Source: Maylandia zebra (lineage: Eukaryota; Chordata; Actinopteri; Cichliformes; Cichlidae). From it: a stretch of DNA of 64,000 nt. Position 1 is the stretch's first letter. Every line of letters begins with the position of its first letter. Shown piece after piece: positions 24,598 through 37,700 of this stretch. The stretch covers positions 15,431,286-15,495,285 of the forward strand of contig NC_135176.1 in assembly GCF_041146795.1 (NCBI RefSeq). The letters run 5' to 3'. Below the pieces are notes generated by a model. The model saw only the letters and a program-made list of their open reading frames with translations, was not told where the DNA came from and did not search any database. A program made the translations under genes and the position numbers.

Positions 24598-25731
24598 AGA
24601 GTTGGTTGTTATATACAGTCTGTATAAGTGTGGTTAATCTAATAAACATTTGTAAGGAGATGGCAGTTACTGTGAATGTACAGCAGTTACACAGTGATTA
24701 GTAATAAACAGTCAGACAATGACCCTGACTTTCTCATTCAGTCTTGTAGATTGAATGCACCTTCTGTGGAAAGTGGTACCACACAGTGTGTGTGGACTTC
24801 CCCTGTGCAGAAGGCGACTACAAATGTTGTGCATGTTAAATAAACAGAAAAAAGTGATCCCTGTTGTCTTTGCTTACTGATTGTTTTCAGTGTTGACAAG
24901 CCACATTGCTGCCATTGCATCTTTCAACATGTTTGTGGGTAGATTTGGATGTACCAGGGGTAAGTGCAGCCACTCAGCCTCTACTCAATGTCATCATAGC
25001 AAGTTAATCTAGTAGTGGGCTATGGTATTTGGCCACAGGTGGCAGCAGTGGACTGACCTCCATTTGAAACTGCTCCAGCTGCTGTGTGATAGTGGATCTG
25101 CTACAAATTGAAGATCATATGGAAGTTTTGGAAATTAACCCTTGTATTATGTTGAAAAACAAAAAAGTGACATTGATTTTGTTGCGGGTCATTTTGACCC
25201 ATACTGTGTAAATCCACTCAGAATTGTCAAGAAACTGCAATAAAACAATAGCACCTTTATTTTCCATCAGATAAACATGTAGAACACAGACATACAACAG
25301 TGACTTTCCATAACTATTTTAGGAACAATTTGGTTTTTCGTTCTTACAAACACGTATTTTGAACTTGCCCAACGTTCTCAGTTTTTCAATGCTCAACATT
25401 TTCGATTTTGTCCACATGATGGACAGAATGTAACTGTGTGCTTTCTGCAGATGTACTTCTTGTATTTCTCACAAAAAGTGCTTGTTTTCAAACAGGAATC
25501 TTCCTAACTAAGATTTAAAACAAAAGATTTCTACGTCTCCTCCAGTCTCACAAACAGAACCAATCGACACACCTGAGTCACTGACTTTCTTATATCCACT
25601 CACTCTCACTGGCTCTGTTTATTACTAATCACTGTGTAACTGCTGTAAATTCACAGTAACTGCCATCTCCTTACAAATCTTCATTGGATTAACCACACTT
25701 ATACAGACTGCATATAACTACCAACTCTCCA
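24598..25731. mobile_element. Element with long inverted ends (possible foldback DNA transposon)
   Basis: The first about 118 bases, beginning AGAGTTGGT, recur in reverse complement at 25615-25731 with about 90% identity. The ends face outward like terminal inverted repeats. There is no transposase and no clear target duplication, so a chance inverted duplication is possible. It fills most of the gap where usp42 3' exons and bud13 5' exons would have been. Confidence 0.45.
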
Positions 25732-26100
25732 GCCATGTTGATGGATTGCCTATATTGGCTGGAAATATTAATTTCCAGAGAAAGGACACAGACAGACGAT
25801 GCTTACAGGATGTGATGTGACAACACTAATGAAATATTGACGTGTCATATTTGTCCAAGGCGTATTTCATTGTTATGGAAAAAGAGAATATTAAAATCAT
25901 GATGACCAATTGGAGCAGTGATTTCTATGACTTTGTGTATATAATTTGGAATTTTGTACAAATGTAGGCCAATAAGGAATATATGATATCATTTCATTCT
26001 TTTCAAACAGACACAATTGAAAGGTACAAATGTATTTTGCATGAAACACTGGGTTTAACAAAAACAACAACATTATCAGTACCCTCAGGTGAGGAAGTAC

Positions 26101-29100
26101 CTTGTTCATGTGTGGTGGCAGCTGGGGACCTATGAAGCCAACACTGTTGTGAGGCATGGTGGCGATGGTGCGTGGGCTCACCACCGGCTGGGGAGATGCC
26201 TGACCAGATATGCCAGCGTTATGGTTCAAGTGGCTGTAGTCCCCAGTTTTTCCCACATCTGTGCACCTGATGACATGGAAAAAAGAATATTAACCATGAC
26301 AAAGCATCAACATTATAACATTAGGTTATAATAATACATTTTCTACAAGAAAAGTGAGAATAAACATGTCTACATTATTAAATAATGATGGGAAAAGTTC
26401 TACTGAAGGAATAAGCCTAGAATGTTTAAAAATACCGATGTTTACTCACTTGATGTAGAAGAGGACATAGGCCTGCTGGTTGAGAACAGTGCTAATGTCA
26501 CTGACTGACACGGACGAGTCATTCATCTGAAACCACTGCTCATTGCTGGCCTGTGAGACAGAATGAGAGAGATGTGACACAGCAGATTCAGTTTCTGAAT
26601 TGAATTTGAGCTAAAAAGAAGAATCTTATGGTTATATAGGGGTCTTTTTTTTCTTTCTTTCAATGCATACAAAGTAGTTTTCTGCTGAAATGTGTTGTTT
26701 ATGGTGTTTGTTTGTTTGTACTACGCAACAGCAGCATTCAAACAGATTCGGGCACAGCCAGTACCTTAATATAGCAGAAATAGTGTCCAGTATGACAACT
26801 CAATCCAGAGTGAACCAGCACAGCATACAGCCTGTAGAGCTGGGGCTCCCCGTGGGACTGCGACATGAAGGGCCGCAGATCCAGATGCTCCAAATACTTC
26901 ACATCCTGATGACCACCAAACAAAAAAATTCAAACATTACATGCAAATATCCTGTTTTATAATAAAACAAAGCATCTGTCATGTATCTTTATGACTTAAG
27001 CAGACACTATTGGCCATTTGCCTTTGTGATTTTGCCTCCACTGAAGTCTGCAAAGCGTTTGAGTGAGATGGTGAGCACATTGGCGCTGCGATGGATTGTA
27101 AATCTTTTTGAGGCCGTTACCATTTTGTTGCACCTGAAGGAAACAAACATTCAGCTTGTTGACAAAAATCACACCTAAACACTAAAACTCATCATGGTTT
27201 GGCATCTCTTTGACTTACTTGGTGCATTTATAAGCATTTTCACCACCCAGCTGTTCTGGCTTGACAAACTGCTCCAGAGCTTTGGAGACATTTGGAGCAG
27301 TCTATATGAACAGAGAGAGAGAGGAAAAACCTCACACTCCATAATGCAGAGAATACATAGTAGCAACGTCACTTTGAATGTTGTCCAATTACCTTAATTT
27401 CCAGAGTGACATCCAGAAAAGGGTCAAATGTATCTGAGACAGCTTTGCAGTTTAAACATTTAACTGAAACAGAAATCAGTGCTATGAGTATCACACAAGC
27501 TGTAAGACATAAAAAGACAAATAAAAGAAAAATAAATCAAACCTTAAAAAACAGTGACTTACCTCTGGATCTTAGGTACCCGCCAAACACTTGATGGATG
27601 AAAGAGGTTGCCTGCGTTTGCCTGTCCAATCTATAATAAAAAGATAAAGCACAAAAGTTAACTAATAAGGACAGTGCAACAATTAACTGACTGACCATTT
27701 ATTTTTTAGCATTTTGGAACCAGACAATCACTTTACAGTATTCAAGTAGCAGAAAAGACAATAGGAGGAATTGGAGCACGATTAATTACTTAAGAGGCCA
27801 TCTGCTGCTACACGGGAAGAATTGATTTGATGAGAATTGACACTTTAGGTTCTTAAAAAAAGAAATGAATTAATAAATTATTTTTAGGAGTCTAACAAGA
27901 AGCACAACACTCAGCCCAGTGCATCTGTTAAACGTGTAGTTTTGGTTAAATGTGCACATAGACTTCGAAGCTCTATAGTAACACATAGAAAAACCTGGAT
28001 TTTCTGAATTTTGCTGCTGCAATAATAGCACTAATGCCATTAGGGTGAATAAGAGATGACCTGAGGGGTTGAGTGCTCCTGCTCACACTGCTTACCCTGT
28101 TGCCTCAGAAGAAATCTATACTAGACACTAAGTCTGGCAGCTCTCTGCCATAATCCCAGACACCTGTTTTACTACACGTTTAAGCCGCTTCTGATCTTTT
28201 CAAGCCCTGTTACCAAAACAAGCTACCACACCCAGTGTAAGAATACTTTCTGTGTTGGAGCAGTCAAGTTCATTAAAAAACTTGATATAATAATGAGGTA
28301 TTATATCAAGTGGCTTGCCTAGTATGTAAACTGAGGTGTCAGTCAGGCAAGAGACTGAGGAATCTGCATTTCTGAAAAATACTCTCAGCAATTGAAGCAT
28401 TAATAGTTAAAAGGAACTAGTATAAACTGCACTTCCTGAAAAACAGGATAAAGGATTTATTTCATATTCTCCTACTGTCACGGTGTTACCTCTACGTAGC
28501 TAATTATGGATCTTACTACATAATAAAGTGCAAACACTGTCAAGCCCAAGTAAAAATATTTTTGTGTGTTTAACTTGTTTAGAATGCATGCAATGTAAAA
28601 TGACACTCACTTGGTTCCAGGTAAGCAGGACCTTTGCATAGCATCCACTGTGCACCGCAGGAATTCATGAGCATCTTCCTGGCTTCCATAGCGGAAGTGG
28701 TTTGCAATCCCTGTGTGAGGGGAACGAGGAAAAACAGAACCAAAAAACAAAGCAGGAGGTGAATTATTGTAAAGGATACCACAGTTAAATGCAAGTTTAC
28801 ACTTATTTAAAAACAGAATTCAAAATCCCTCCAGATTATTTCCCTCCAAAATTACAAAAGGTAAACAGTCACACAGCGCCTCCTATCATTAAAATATAGG
28901 TAAACACTTTGCACAGAGCACAGCAACAACAGTCATCCACTTACACCCAAGCTCATTGAGTACACCAATGGGCTTAATGACATTCCCAGAGTTGGTAAAA
29001 ACCTGAATGATGTGGTTTTGCATGGTACACATCATACAGAACCCTGGCTCATGACCTGCAGCAGAGACAGAGACAAAATACTGAGTGAGTAAGGAGTGAT

Positions 29101-30166
29101 ACAATGTGAGAATCAGCGCAGGACTGCGTAACACCACTGTTGGTGAAATAAACTTACATGTTTTGGAGTGCTCCCGCGTCAGCATGTAGTTTGCTAAAGG
29201 AGGGGTGTAGCTGAGACACTGCAGGGCTGAGTTGAGGAAGCAGGTGTTCCCCATGTTCTGGAGGCCTGCACCAATGAGGTGAACCTGGGCCCAATTTAGG
29301 CTGAGCCGATCTGGTGAGAACAGCACCTTCTGGGGCAAGTCAATTCCATCGCCACTGCTGATCACTGACACACAGAGCCACAATTATTACTAAAAATCTG
29401 TTTCAATACATTTTAAAAAGGAGATAATTTAATGCCACCTTACTTATACAACCACACACTGGCACATGGCAAAGTCATGTCAGGACATCACAGTAATAGC
29501 TACAACTATTAACAGTTATATAATGTGATTCTGGCCACTGTGAAAAACTCCTAAACAGCCTCAGGAAGAAAGATAGGACAATTTGCCTTCTCCTTTGTTT
29601 CTGCTAAACAAGTTGGGCTGCCGGTCTTTATATAAAAACAGCAATTGCATCACGAGCTGAAGTGACTGATCATGCAAAGCTGGATGCATTACATAACTGG
29701 ATGAATGAACGGAGAAGGGAAGCAGCAACACAACACCCACAAAAGCAGTTGTCAAACTTGTGTGAAAGCAGAAGCAAAAAGATTAGCTGTACGTTACTAA
29801 AACCAATTCTGACAAATATGGGTAAATAATGGCTAAAAAGTGTGGTTCCATATTTGCTAAAACTGGTTGGAAAACTATTCTGTCTGACAATAAAAATCTT
29901 CAAACAGCTTAAAAAGACATTTTGAAAAAAAGCCAGGCTTTGCTCTGACCTTGGTCCTTGGGCTGGTCCTCAGAGGAGGGTGTACTCTGAGGACCAGCCC
30001 CTTGGTCCTTGGGCTGGTCCTCAGAGGAGGGTGTACTCTGAGGACCAGCCCCTTGGTCCTTGGGCTGGTCCTCAGAGGAGGGTGTACTGTTGTACACAGC
30101 AGCTCCAGGTCCGAGTCCGGCTGACTCGTGGTCAGACTTTTCTGAAGATCTGTCAACTATGGTCAT
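26101..30166 (-). CDS. usp42: usp42 ubiquitin hydrolase, catalytic part only
   Basis: USP42 removes ubiquitin from nuclear targets. Exons, 5' to 3': 29950-30166 ([12 protein letters not shown]), 29158-29364, 28945-29055, 28611-28710, 27563-27630, 27393-27463, 27219-27301, 27022-27133, 26765-26905, 26450-26550 and 26101-26266. Together they make 459 codons with matching phases and no stop. The Cys box [12 protein letters not shown], the QEDAHEFL motif, zinc-binding CNCK and CTKCNK pairs and the His box [11 protein letters not shown] are all present, so the catalytic domain looks complete. The last exon ends [13 protein letters not shown], a USP42 match rather than USP36. The long basic nuclear tail (several hundred residues in other vertebrates) is absent: no further exon is seen before bud13. 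The intron after 27022-27133 starts with GC. Confidence 0.88.
28060..28400 (-). mobile_element. Degenerate LINE fragment in usp42 intron
   Basis: The minus strand has [16 protein letters not shown] followed by KRLKRVVKQ, which resembles the C-terminal part of L2/CR1-group reverse transcriptases (IESILT, WYGN, LQRVVR). The frame is interrupted several times, and the fragment is much older than the LINE in the palindrome arm. Confidence 0.45.
29949..30091 (-). repeat. usp42: 51-base coding minisatellite in usp42 N-terminus
   Basis: About 2.8 copies of a 51-base unit code [17 protein letters not shown] in tandem within the first coding exon. The unit is in frame and acidic/proline-rich, ahead of the catalytic domain. 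The human USP42 sequence as I recall it shows no such repeat here, so it is probably lineage-specific. Confidence 0.9.
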
Positions 30167-31349
30167 TGTTCATAGCTGCATTAGGAACATAGACACATAT
30201 GTTTATGAACTGAAAACAAAACAAAACAAAAAAAACAACAACAACTCATTGTTATTTTGGAAAAAGGGAAAGGGAAAGAAAACTTAAATACTACATCAAT
30301 CCTACACTGGTTAGGTAGCAGTACAGTGAGTTTGGACAACAACAACTAAATACAAAAGCCACATTAACAGATTATACCCAATTTCGCTGTGCAAAAAACT
30401 GCACAATGACAATAAAAAGCTCTAAGTCTCTTATAGCTTATAGTTAAATAACGCTATATTAAACACTGCCCTCATACCATCGCCTAAACTTTCAGCAAAC
30501 AAGTATCAGAAATTGTGTTAGATTGGATGATTTGTTTACATTCAAAAACAGACTAGCATAAGTGAGAGCCAAATATTAGTTTTTGACCGTTTGTTTTTAT
30601 TTGAATCATCTTGTCAGATTCCTTTTAAATAACAAACACCAGTAGACAAGAGTAACTTTCGACATCTAATTTAACTCTGTCCAACTAACAAACTTAAAAT
30701 ATCGACAAAAATTAGTGTTTAGAAAACTCAAGAGGGGAAATGCCAGATAACCCACTCGACCGAGGAAATTTCCAAGTCGGAAGCACGTTTACAACAGAAG
30801 CAGCTGTTCCCTCCCACCTGCTCTTACAGAGTGGCTCACATTGGCTAAATGACGGCTGCTAGGCCTTTAACACGCAGCGTCGCAAAACCTCAAGAAAACA
30901 CACAAAAAACCCTGATCATATCAGACGGAGAGCAAGTTGAGAGCTTACCAGTCTTGTCCAAATCCGAGATGGAATGACGCGCACTTAAAGAAGATGCAAA
31001 AACCATGGAAACCACATAAACATATTTGTACATTAACATAAAGCTGTTGTACACACACACACATATGAAGAGAGAGAGAGAGTATGCATAGTATGCAAAC
31101 GGCTACCAAACAGCCATCATAATTCGTCATACAATGAGAACAGAACAAATCAACAATTGACAATGACTAATTAATATTAAAATCTGTAATATAATGTATT
31201 GTTTGGAGTTTAGTCCGTTACTGTTACTATTTTTACCATTTCTTCTTGGAGCAACTGTAATCCACATAATTTCCTTAGGGATTAATAAAGTATTTTGATT
31301 CTGATTGTTTCAGGATGACCTGCCATTATCCAATGACACATCTGCTTAC
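30167..31349 (-). other. usp42 upstream region
   Basis: There is no coding match. A possible non-coding first exon ends at 30949 (ACTG followed by GTAAGCTC on the minus strand). The stretch 30750-30880 is relatively GC-rich for the neighbourhood and could hold the promoter. Both points are inference. Confidence 0.35.
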
Positions 31350-31434
31350 CTGTATCTTTTGCTCGTTTCTCCTCCTCTTCTTTTCTCTTTTTTCTAAACT
31401 GAGGACCTGATGGCTTTGAACTTTTCTTGTCCAT
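31350..31434 (-). CDS. Possible first exon of a ZMYM1-like, hAT-derived protein
   Basis: A short exon starts ATG at 31434, codes MDKKSSKPSGPQFRKKRKEE and ends in a good donor, GTAAGCAG. The lysine-rich opening with PSGPQFRKKR is what I know from fish zinc-finger MYM-type 1-like proteins, which derive from hAT transposases. No later exon was recognised toward 30167, so this is at best a stranded fragment. Confidence 0.35.
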
Positions 31435-32796
31435 CTTCCATTGGTTTTAATTTTGCACTGCAGTATGAACACCCATCCCTCAACCCAAGGATCACCACAA
31501 CATGATCTAACACACCTTTCACAGATTCACTTTGTCTAGGGTGCATTTCTGAGATTTCACACAACCCAGGATTCAAATCATGAATACATAATGGGCTTGG
31601 ATTTACATCATTATGAATGAAATGCGCTCTATTTGGAAGCAGCCGCCCCCTCCTCCCCTTTCGGTTGTGTGTGAGACTTTAAATCATCAAACTGTAAATT
31701 TTAAATTGTTATTGATCCCTTTATCCCTAGTCCTAAAGTGTATATTTATTTTCTTACTCTTCTTATATATATTGTTTGTTTACTTGCACTGATGTAACTG
31801 GAGCTTAGTCGTCTCCTTGTTCAGTCTGAGGTCACTAGCCTGTCTGGACCTAAACTCTGCTGCAGGTCCATATATCAAACGTTAACTATGGCATTACTAA
31901 GCGTTGAAAAACTGTCTAAAGTCTTTCATCTTTAATAAAATGATCAGCGTTCTGCTCTACCAGGTGTAACAATTGAGTTTAACATCCAGGCATCCATGAA
32001 AACGGAATTTATGACATTTAACGGAGTTAGAAGTTAGCAGGGAGTTAGCTCGCTAGCTTCTATCTAAATACAATATAGCATGTCCTGACTGCCGGGTTTT
32101 GGAAACAAATGAAAACGTACAGCTCTGCTATCACTTCCAACATAAATGAAGACAGAAAGCTAAACAGCAGTGACGTTTGTAGGGTTACTGAAGTTGGGCT
32201 AGCTGGTATATAATGATGTGCTATGTGACCGCTAGCAACACAGCTATGTTAGCATAATATAAACAAGCTAACTTTTTTCCCACTCGATAAAAGTTAACGT
32301 GAGTGTTCTCGGTGGTCAGGAACAAATGTAATCGCATGGCAGGATGCTGTAAAAGGACCAAACTTCAGCCAGGAGAACAACTGAGATAATCCATCCACAA
32401 TACGAGGTTAGTCATTCATATACTGCTGCATGGGCTGGGCTGCAGTTACATTCTAAGGTTTTAAAAACTGAGCTTAAATAAATGATTAGCGGTAATAAAA
32501 GCAGAGGGAGGTCAACAGTGATCACTGACTGTTTTAGGAGCTTTTTGAGATTAAATAGAAGAAAATACAAAACATTAAACATGTTAACAACACAAAAGCC
32601 ATATTAAACGCAGACTACTTTAGGCCCGGAAGTAGGATTTGTCACGTCATCACTTAACCATCGGATAGCATGTGAAATAGATGACACTTTCAACAGTTAT
32701 GTCCAGATTAAGGGGGACTACAGAAGTGTGTATACTAAAAAAAAAGAGAGAGAAAGAAATTTAAATAAATACAGCATATTTGTGCTTCACAGTCAA
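31435..32796. other. Non-coding stretch
   Basis: No exon, RNA gene or transposon terminus that I can support. A short polypyrimidine and GC-rich patch occurs near 31640-31660. Confidence 0.5.
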
Positions 32797-33350
32797 TTCA
32801 ATTTTATTGATATACCGCCAGATCACAAGAACAACCTCCTCAAGGTGCTTTATACTGTAAGGTAAGAACCCTACAATAACACATAGAAAACCCCAACAAT
32901 TAGCACTTGGCGACAGTGGGAAGGAAAAGCTCTCCTTTTACAGGAAGAAACCTCCAGCAGAACCAAGTTCACGGAGGGGCAGCCACTTGAACTGACCCTG
33001 TGTGTGTGTGTGAATGACTGGAGGGAGACAGGACAAAGACAGGCTGTGGGAGAGAGACAGAAAGTATTAATATTTAATGATGCAGAGTAGTGTACAAATA
33101 CAAGGAGAGCGAAAAAAGATGAGTGAAGAAGAAACACTCTGTGTATCATGGAAAGCCCCCAGAACCATAAACCTATTGCAGGGTAACAAAATCTCCCGAA
33201 TCCAAACTGGGAGCTGGTTCCATAGAAGAGAGGCTTGAAAGCCAAAGACTCTGCCTCCCTTTCTACTTTCAAATGCCCAAGGAACCATGAGTAAGCCAGC
33301 ATTCTGAGACTGAAGTGGTCTGTTGGGGTTATATGGCGATACGGAGTGGT
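32797..33350 (+). mobile_element. Interspersed teleost repeat, older full-length relative
   Basis: It begins CAATTCAATTTTATTGATAT and carries the same GGCGACAGTGGGAAGG core as 9578-9935, but is more diverged and extends further, to the GTCTGTTGGGGTTATATGG block near 33330. A GT run interrupts it near 33000. Confidence 0.65.
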
Positions 33351-34500
33351 TGATTCTCAAGCTTTAGCTTACATATTGTGTGTGTGTTTGAGTCAGATAT
33401 AGCACATTTTTAACCCATTGCTCAGTACGAGTAACATGTCCATGTCATTCTCCCTTATAGTCACTGCACTTTGTCCCACATTTATTTGGTCCTACGTTTA
33501 TTTGGATCTGGTCACATTAGTTGTCATGCATTGGGGGTACTGAAATACAGTAGGACGTGTTCTCCTGGAGTCTACCACTGGGATGTTAACAGTGGATTGG
33601 TTTCTAGGTCCTGTTGGCTGCCTGGGACCTCCATAGATCAGGTGTGCTCTGGATTCTCAGTGGGCTTGTTTTGTTGGGGAAAGTAGCTTAATACCTTTGT
33701 TGAGCAGTTTTTGTGGTCTGGTTTTCATCCACTTGTAGAGGCTGCTGTTACTGGGGAGTGTAACTGCGATGGGATGCATGACTGGTCTGCAACAATGTCC
33801 AGGTGGGTTGGTAAGTGTCAAAACACCACCCAGTGCCAGCACCCAAAGTATCCCAGATGAACACTGCATTGTAACAGGCAATCAGTGTTAGTTACCCTGT
33901 AGTTATGTAGTTAATGAGGTGGCTCATCGATGTACAGTACATCTAGGCGTCTCTAGTTGTCTGTGAGGAAAACGGGGTTTAAAAAAAAGAGAAAAAAAAG
34001 GGAAAAACGGCAGGGTACTTTTTAATCCTTTAACACATCAGCTGACATACTCAGTTCCTTGTAACGCTTTCACTTCACCCGGAATATACTGACAATTAGC
34101 GCTGAAATGAAACAGATTTTCAGGACTTTAATTTGAGCTGTTGTGTTATTTAAGTATTTATTCATAGGAAAATAATTTATTTAAAAATTTGCTCGAGTAT
34201 TTTCTATTATTAAAATTATTGTTGTTGTTGCTGCCGCTGGTGTTCATATTGTTAAAAACCTGTGGATCACAGAGTTATCGGCCCATTTGTATTCTTTGCC
34301 AAGTTTTCCACCAATTTCAGCACGCGCCAGCAGGAGTCTCCCGTTCCCATAGTAACAAGACTAGGATCCGTCCGTAGACAAAGTTAGCCAGTCTTTGCCG
34401 ACTTCTTTCTTTGGTGCGACCAACATTAAGCCCTGTTAGTTACTCTGCACGGCCGTACGTCCGCTTTGCTTCACCTAATAAGTAAATAAGAAGTCAGCGC
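33351..34500. other. Intergenic stretch upstream of arhgap42
   Basis: No exon recognised. 33640-33960 looks like an old repeat fragment on the minus strand, but I cannot assign it to a family. Confidence 0.4.
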
Positions 34501-34785
34501 GACGCCTTATATGAAAGTAGCGACAGTAAGAAGGCTGGAGAGAAGCTGCATGGAGCTCGTTGTATAGCTTAGCCAAGCCTTCTCTATCAGAGACTCTGTT
34601 GTGTTCTTGTGTCCGGAAGTTCTGCTGGGAAAAAAGTAAGAAAGGCATGAAAAAGAGTAGCTGGAGGAAATTTCTGAGAAATTTGCTCGGAGCACACTGA
34701 AACACCGTTTGGTGTCTCGCCGAGGAGGCAGAGAAGGCGTCGTGCTGTTGTTCTCTCGTAATTAGCGGCGTGTATTAATCTAGCG

Positions 34786-37700
34786 ATGGGTCTGCCGACG
34801 CTGGAGTTCAGTGATTCTTTCCTGGACAGCCCGGATTTCAGAGAGCGGCTGCAGTGCCATGAAATAGAGTTGGAGCGAACCAACAGGTTCATAAAAGACC
34901 TCATCAAAGATGGAAACATGCTCATATCTGCCCTTAAAAGTAAGTACGCGCTGATTAATAGCTGATTCTTGGGAGCGAATGTGCTTTACAGTTTGCAGTG
35001 ATTTATGCAACCTGATCCAAAGGGAAGTCCTCTGGGTATCATTCCAAACAGAACCACTGTAGGGACTTGAACCTTGAGTGTCTCATTTTTCATTTGTGTG
35101 TGTAGTATGAGCAGGACAGTTTGGAAGGTAGTTACAGTGTTATGCACAGTGTAGGTCTGTGATATACACAGCAGCTATTGCGCGAGTTAATAATTAATAA
35201 TATTTGTTCACCTTAATTTGTTGATGTAGGTCACCGTTACAATATTGTAGTCTGCTGTTACATACAGGTTTTAACTAGCAGAAAGCAGCAAACAGCTGAC
35301 AACTGCCTTGAGGGCCCAAAACAGCAGGACCACCGCCTAACCTCCACCCACCAAGCTACTATTGGGTGTTACCTGATTTCGGCTAGATTACTGAAAATAT
35401 ATAAAAAGACCATGTCCACATTAACTATATCAGTGATGTTTTTGATTTTTTTTTTCTATAAACAGTGGGTATTTTTTTTAAAAGTGGCAGAAGAATGTTA
35501 ATTTAGCTTGTTTTGCTTGGGTATTAGTACTAAACCTAAAGGCACTAAACTCTCAATTTCTTTAAAACAGAGGAAAACTGGAAATATTCACATTTTTGCA
35601 CATATGAATCTTTATTATTATCACATTTGGGGTTTTTCCTGAATACAATTTTTTTTTAAACGCCAGCCCCAGAATACCTTGTATTTATTAAATGGTTGGA
35701 AATAACTGGAACACGCAAATGCTATGCAAAGAAAGTCTTAAAGAAGGTTGCTCAGTCTCATGGCATTCACCATCAAATAACCTTACATAGTACAGGTCAG
35801 CCCCCAAAGATCGCGTTAATGACTGTGTGTTTATTAATTTTGACACCTTCATTTGACAGTATAAAGGCACATGGCTGGGTTACTGACTGGGTGCCATATT
35901 CTTGTCCTGATGACAGCTTTCAAACAGCATATACCTCCTTGTTGTTTGTAGTGTTTGATTAAGGTGGGGGGGTGGGGTTTTTGGCTCACCTGTTGGCTGA
36001 GGTCATCACCTGCCGCTGCCAGCTGTATACACACAAGGTCAAAACAAGGCAGAGGTTTGTCAGAAAACCTTACCTACTTCCGAACTGGATGAAGAAGAAC
36101 ATGAAGTCTAAAGAGGCTGAAGCTTCAATTTTATTGTTTGATCACCACATTTCAGCTTGCAGCTTTCACCAGGGTGAAGCAATAATACCACAAGTGTTGC
36201 TGGAGTTTTAACCTCTGTTAAAAGAAGCATGACCAGACTTCAAAAACAGTAAATATAGGACAAGAAGTATGCTTGTGAGGGACAATGTGGGACATATTAC
36301 CAATGCTGAGAGTAAATCAGTGAAAGAGAGATATATTTTATTTGAATGTTTTCCAAATCTCTTGCTAAGTAAATATGTGTACTTTTTCGCATTAGATGTC
36401 TTACTCTCATGCATCCTCTCTCTCTTAAAAAAAAAAATCCCAGCAGCCTTTAAAACTGTTGTTAACTGTTCAGAGGATGATTTCTCTGATAATAATCTAG
36501 GTTTTAGTTCATCCATGAAATGGCACATCTCATTTTGAGCTGAAAAAAAAAACCTCTTGAGAATCACCTACCACTAGTTTTACACAGTTATTAAGGGTTT
36601 TCGAGTCTTTATTGTAGTTGTATATTTTATTGTGTTTATACTTCACAAAAGTCTCCAATGTTTGTGTTATTGTGGTGATTTCCACATGTTAACTTCAGGA
36701 GAACCTTGATGAAATGATGTCTTTTGGTGCAGCCTCTAAGTAAAAAGCCATACTTTGGAAAAAGTGTGTGCCTAACAGTGTTGAATTGTAAGATTGAGGG
36801 AACACGAGGGGGTCACCTTAAACACACAAGGTGTTTGACTGCTCTGTGACCACACAGATGTGAAATAACCTGAAAACCAGTCAAAAGCAAGTTATTTGAC
36901 ACCAAACAAACCCTCATCAGAATAAGCACATTAAGCACATTTTTCTGCACGAATGCAGTCTAGGACATAAACAGTCCTGGACACCAAATCGAGTGCAGAA
37001 TGAAGTGGTTGTTTTGTTGTTTTCATACATTCAACCTGAACAAAGTTTTTGCAGTAATCTGGTGTACACTGATAGAAATATAAATGACAGTTTAATGGTT
37101 TTATTACCAGTTTGCAGTGGAGTGGTATGATTAAGATGTTTTCTCAGCGGCTGCCCTGCACAACAATCTCAGGGTGTGTTAATGACAGAATGCAGCCAAG
37201 TATTTTGTGTGCCTTAGAGAATAAACTGTGGTATTAAACTCTATTATTGGAGTGTTGTTTGGACACGTAAACACACAGGAGATTGTTGCAGGGTGTGGCA
37301 CTTCATTTACATCACACTTGAAGAGACTTGTAGGAAAATATATTAATGGTTTATTACAGGATGGAATAAGTGATTTTTCCCTGCAACCTGTAGAACAAAG
37401 GGAGCATTTCAGGTGGCCGCTGATGGCAACTTGTGCAAAAAGCTAAACAGGCTAAGTTAAAGATGTTACCCGTAATCCAGCTGTTAACAATGCTTTAGTT
37501 GACGTAATGAACTTCTACCTGTCTTCCTCAGGTCTTTCTCTTGCTGTACAGCGATTCTCACAGTCTCTGCAGGAGTTTCAGTTTGAATGCATTGGAGATG
37601 CAGAGACTGATGATGAGGTCAATATAGGTGAGACAGAAATGCCACTTTTTACACAAGCTTGCACAATATTTAAGATATGCAAAGCCTTTTACAGCAGTGG

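Noticed and set aside
25130-25310. piggyBac-type terminus at AATTAACCCTTG
   Set aside because: Only one end is visible and no matching TTAA partner was found.
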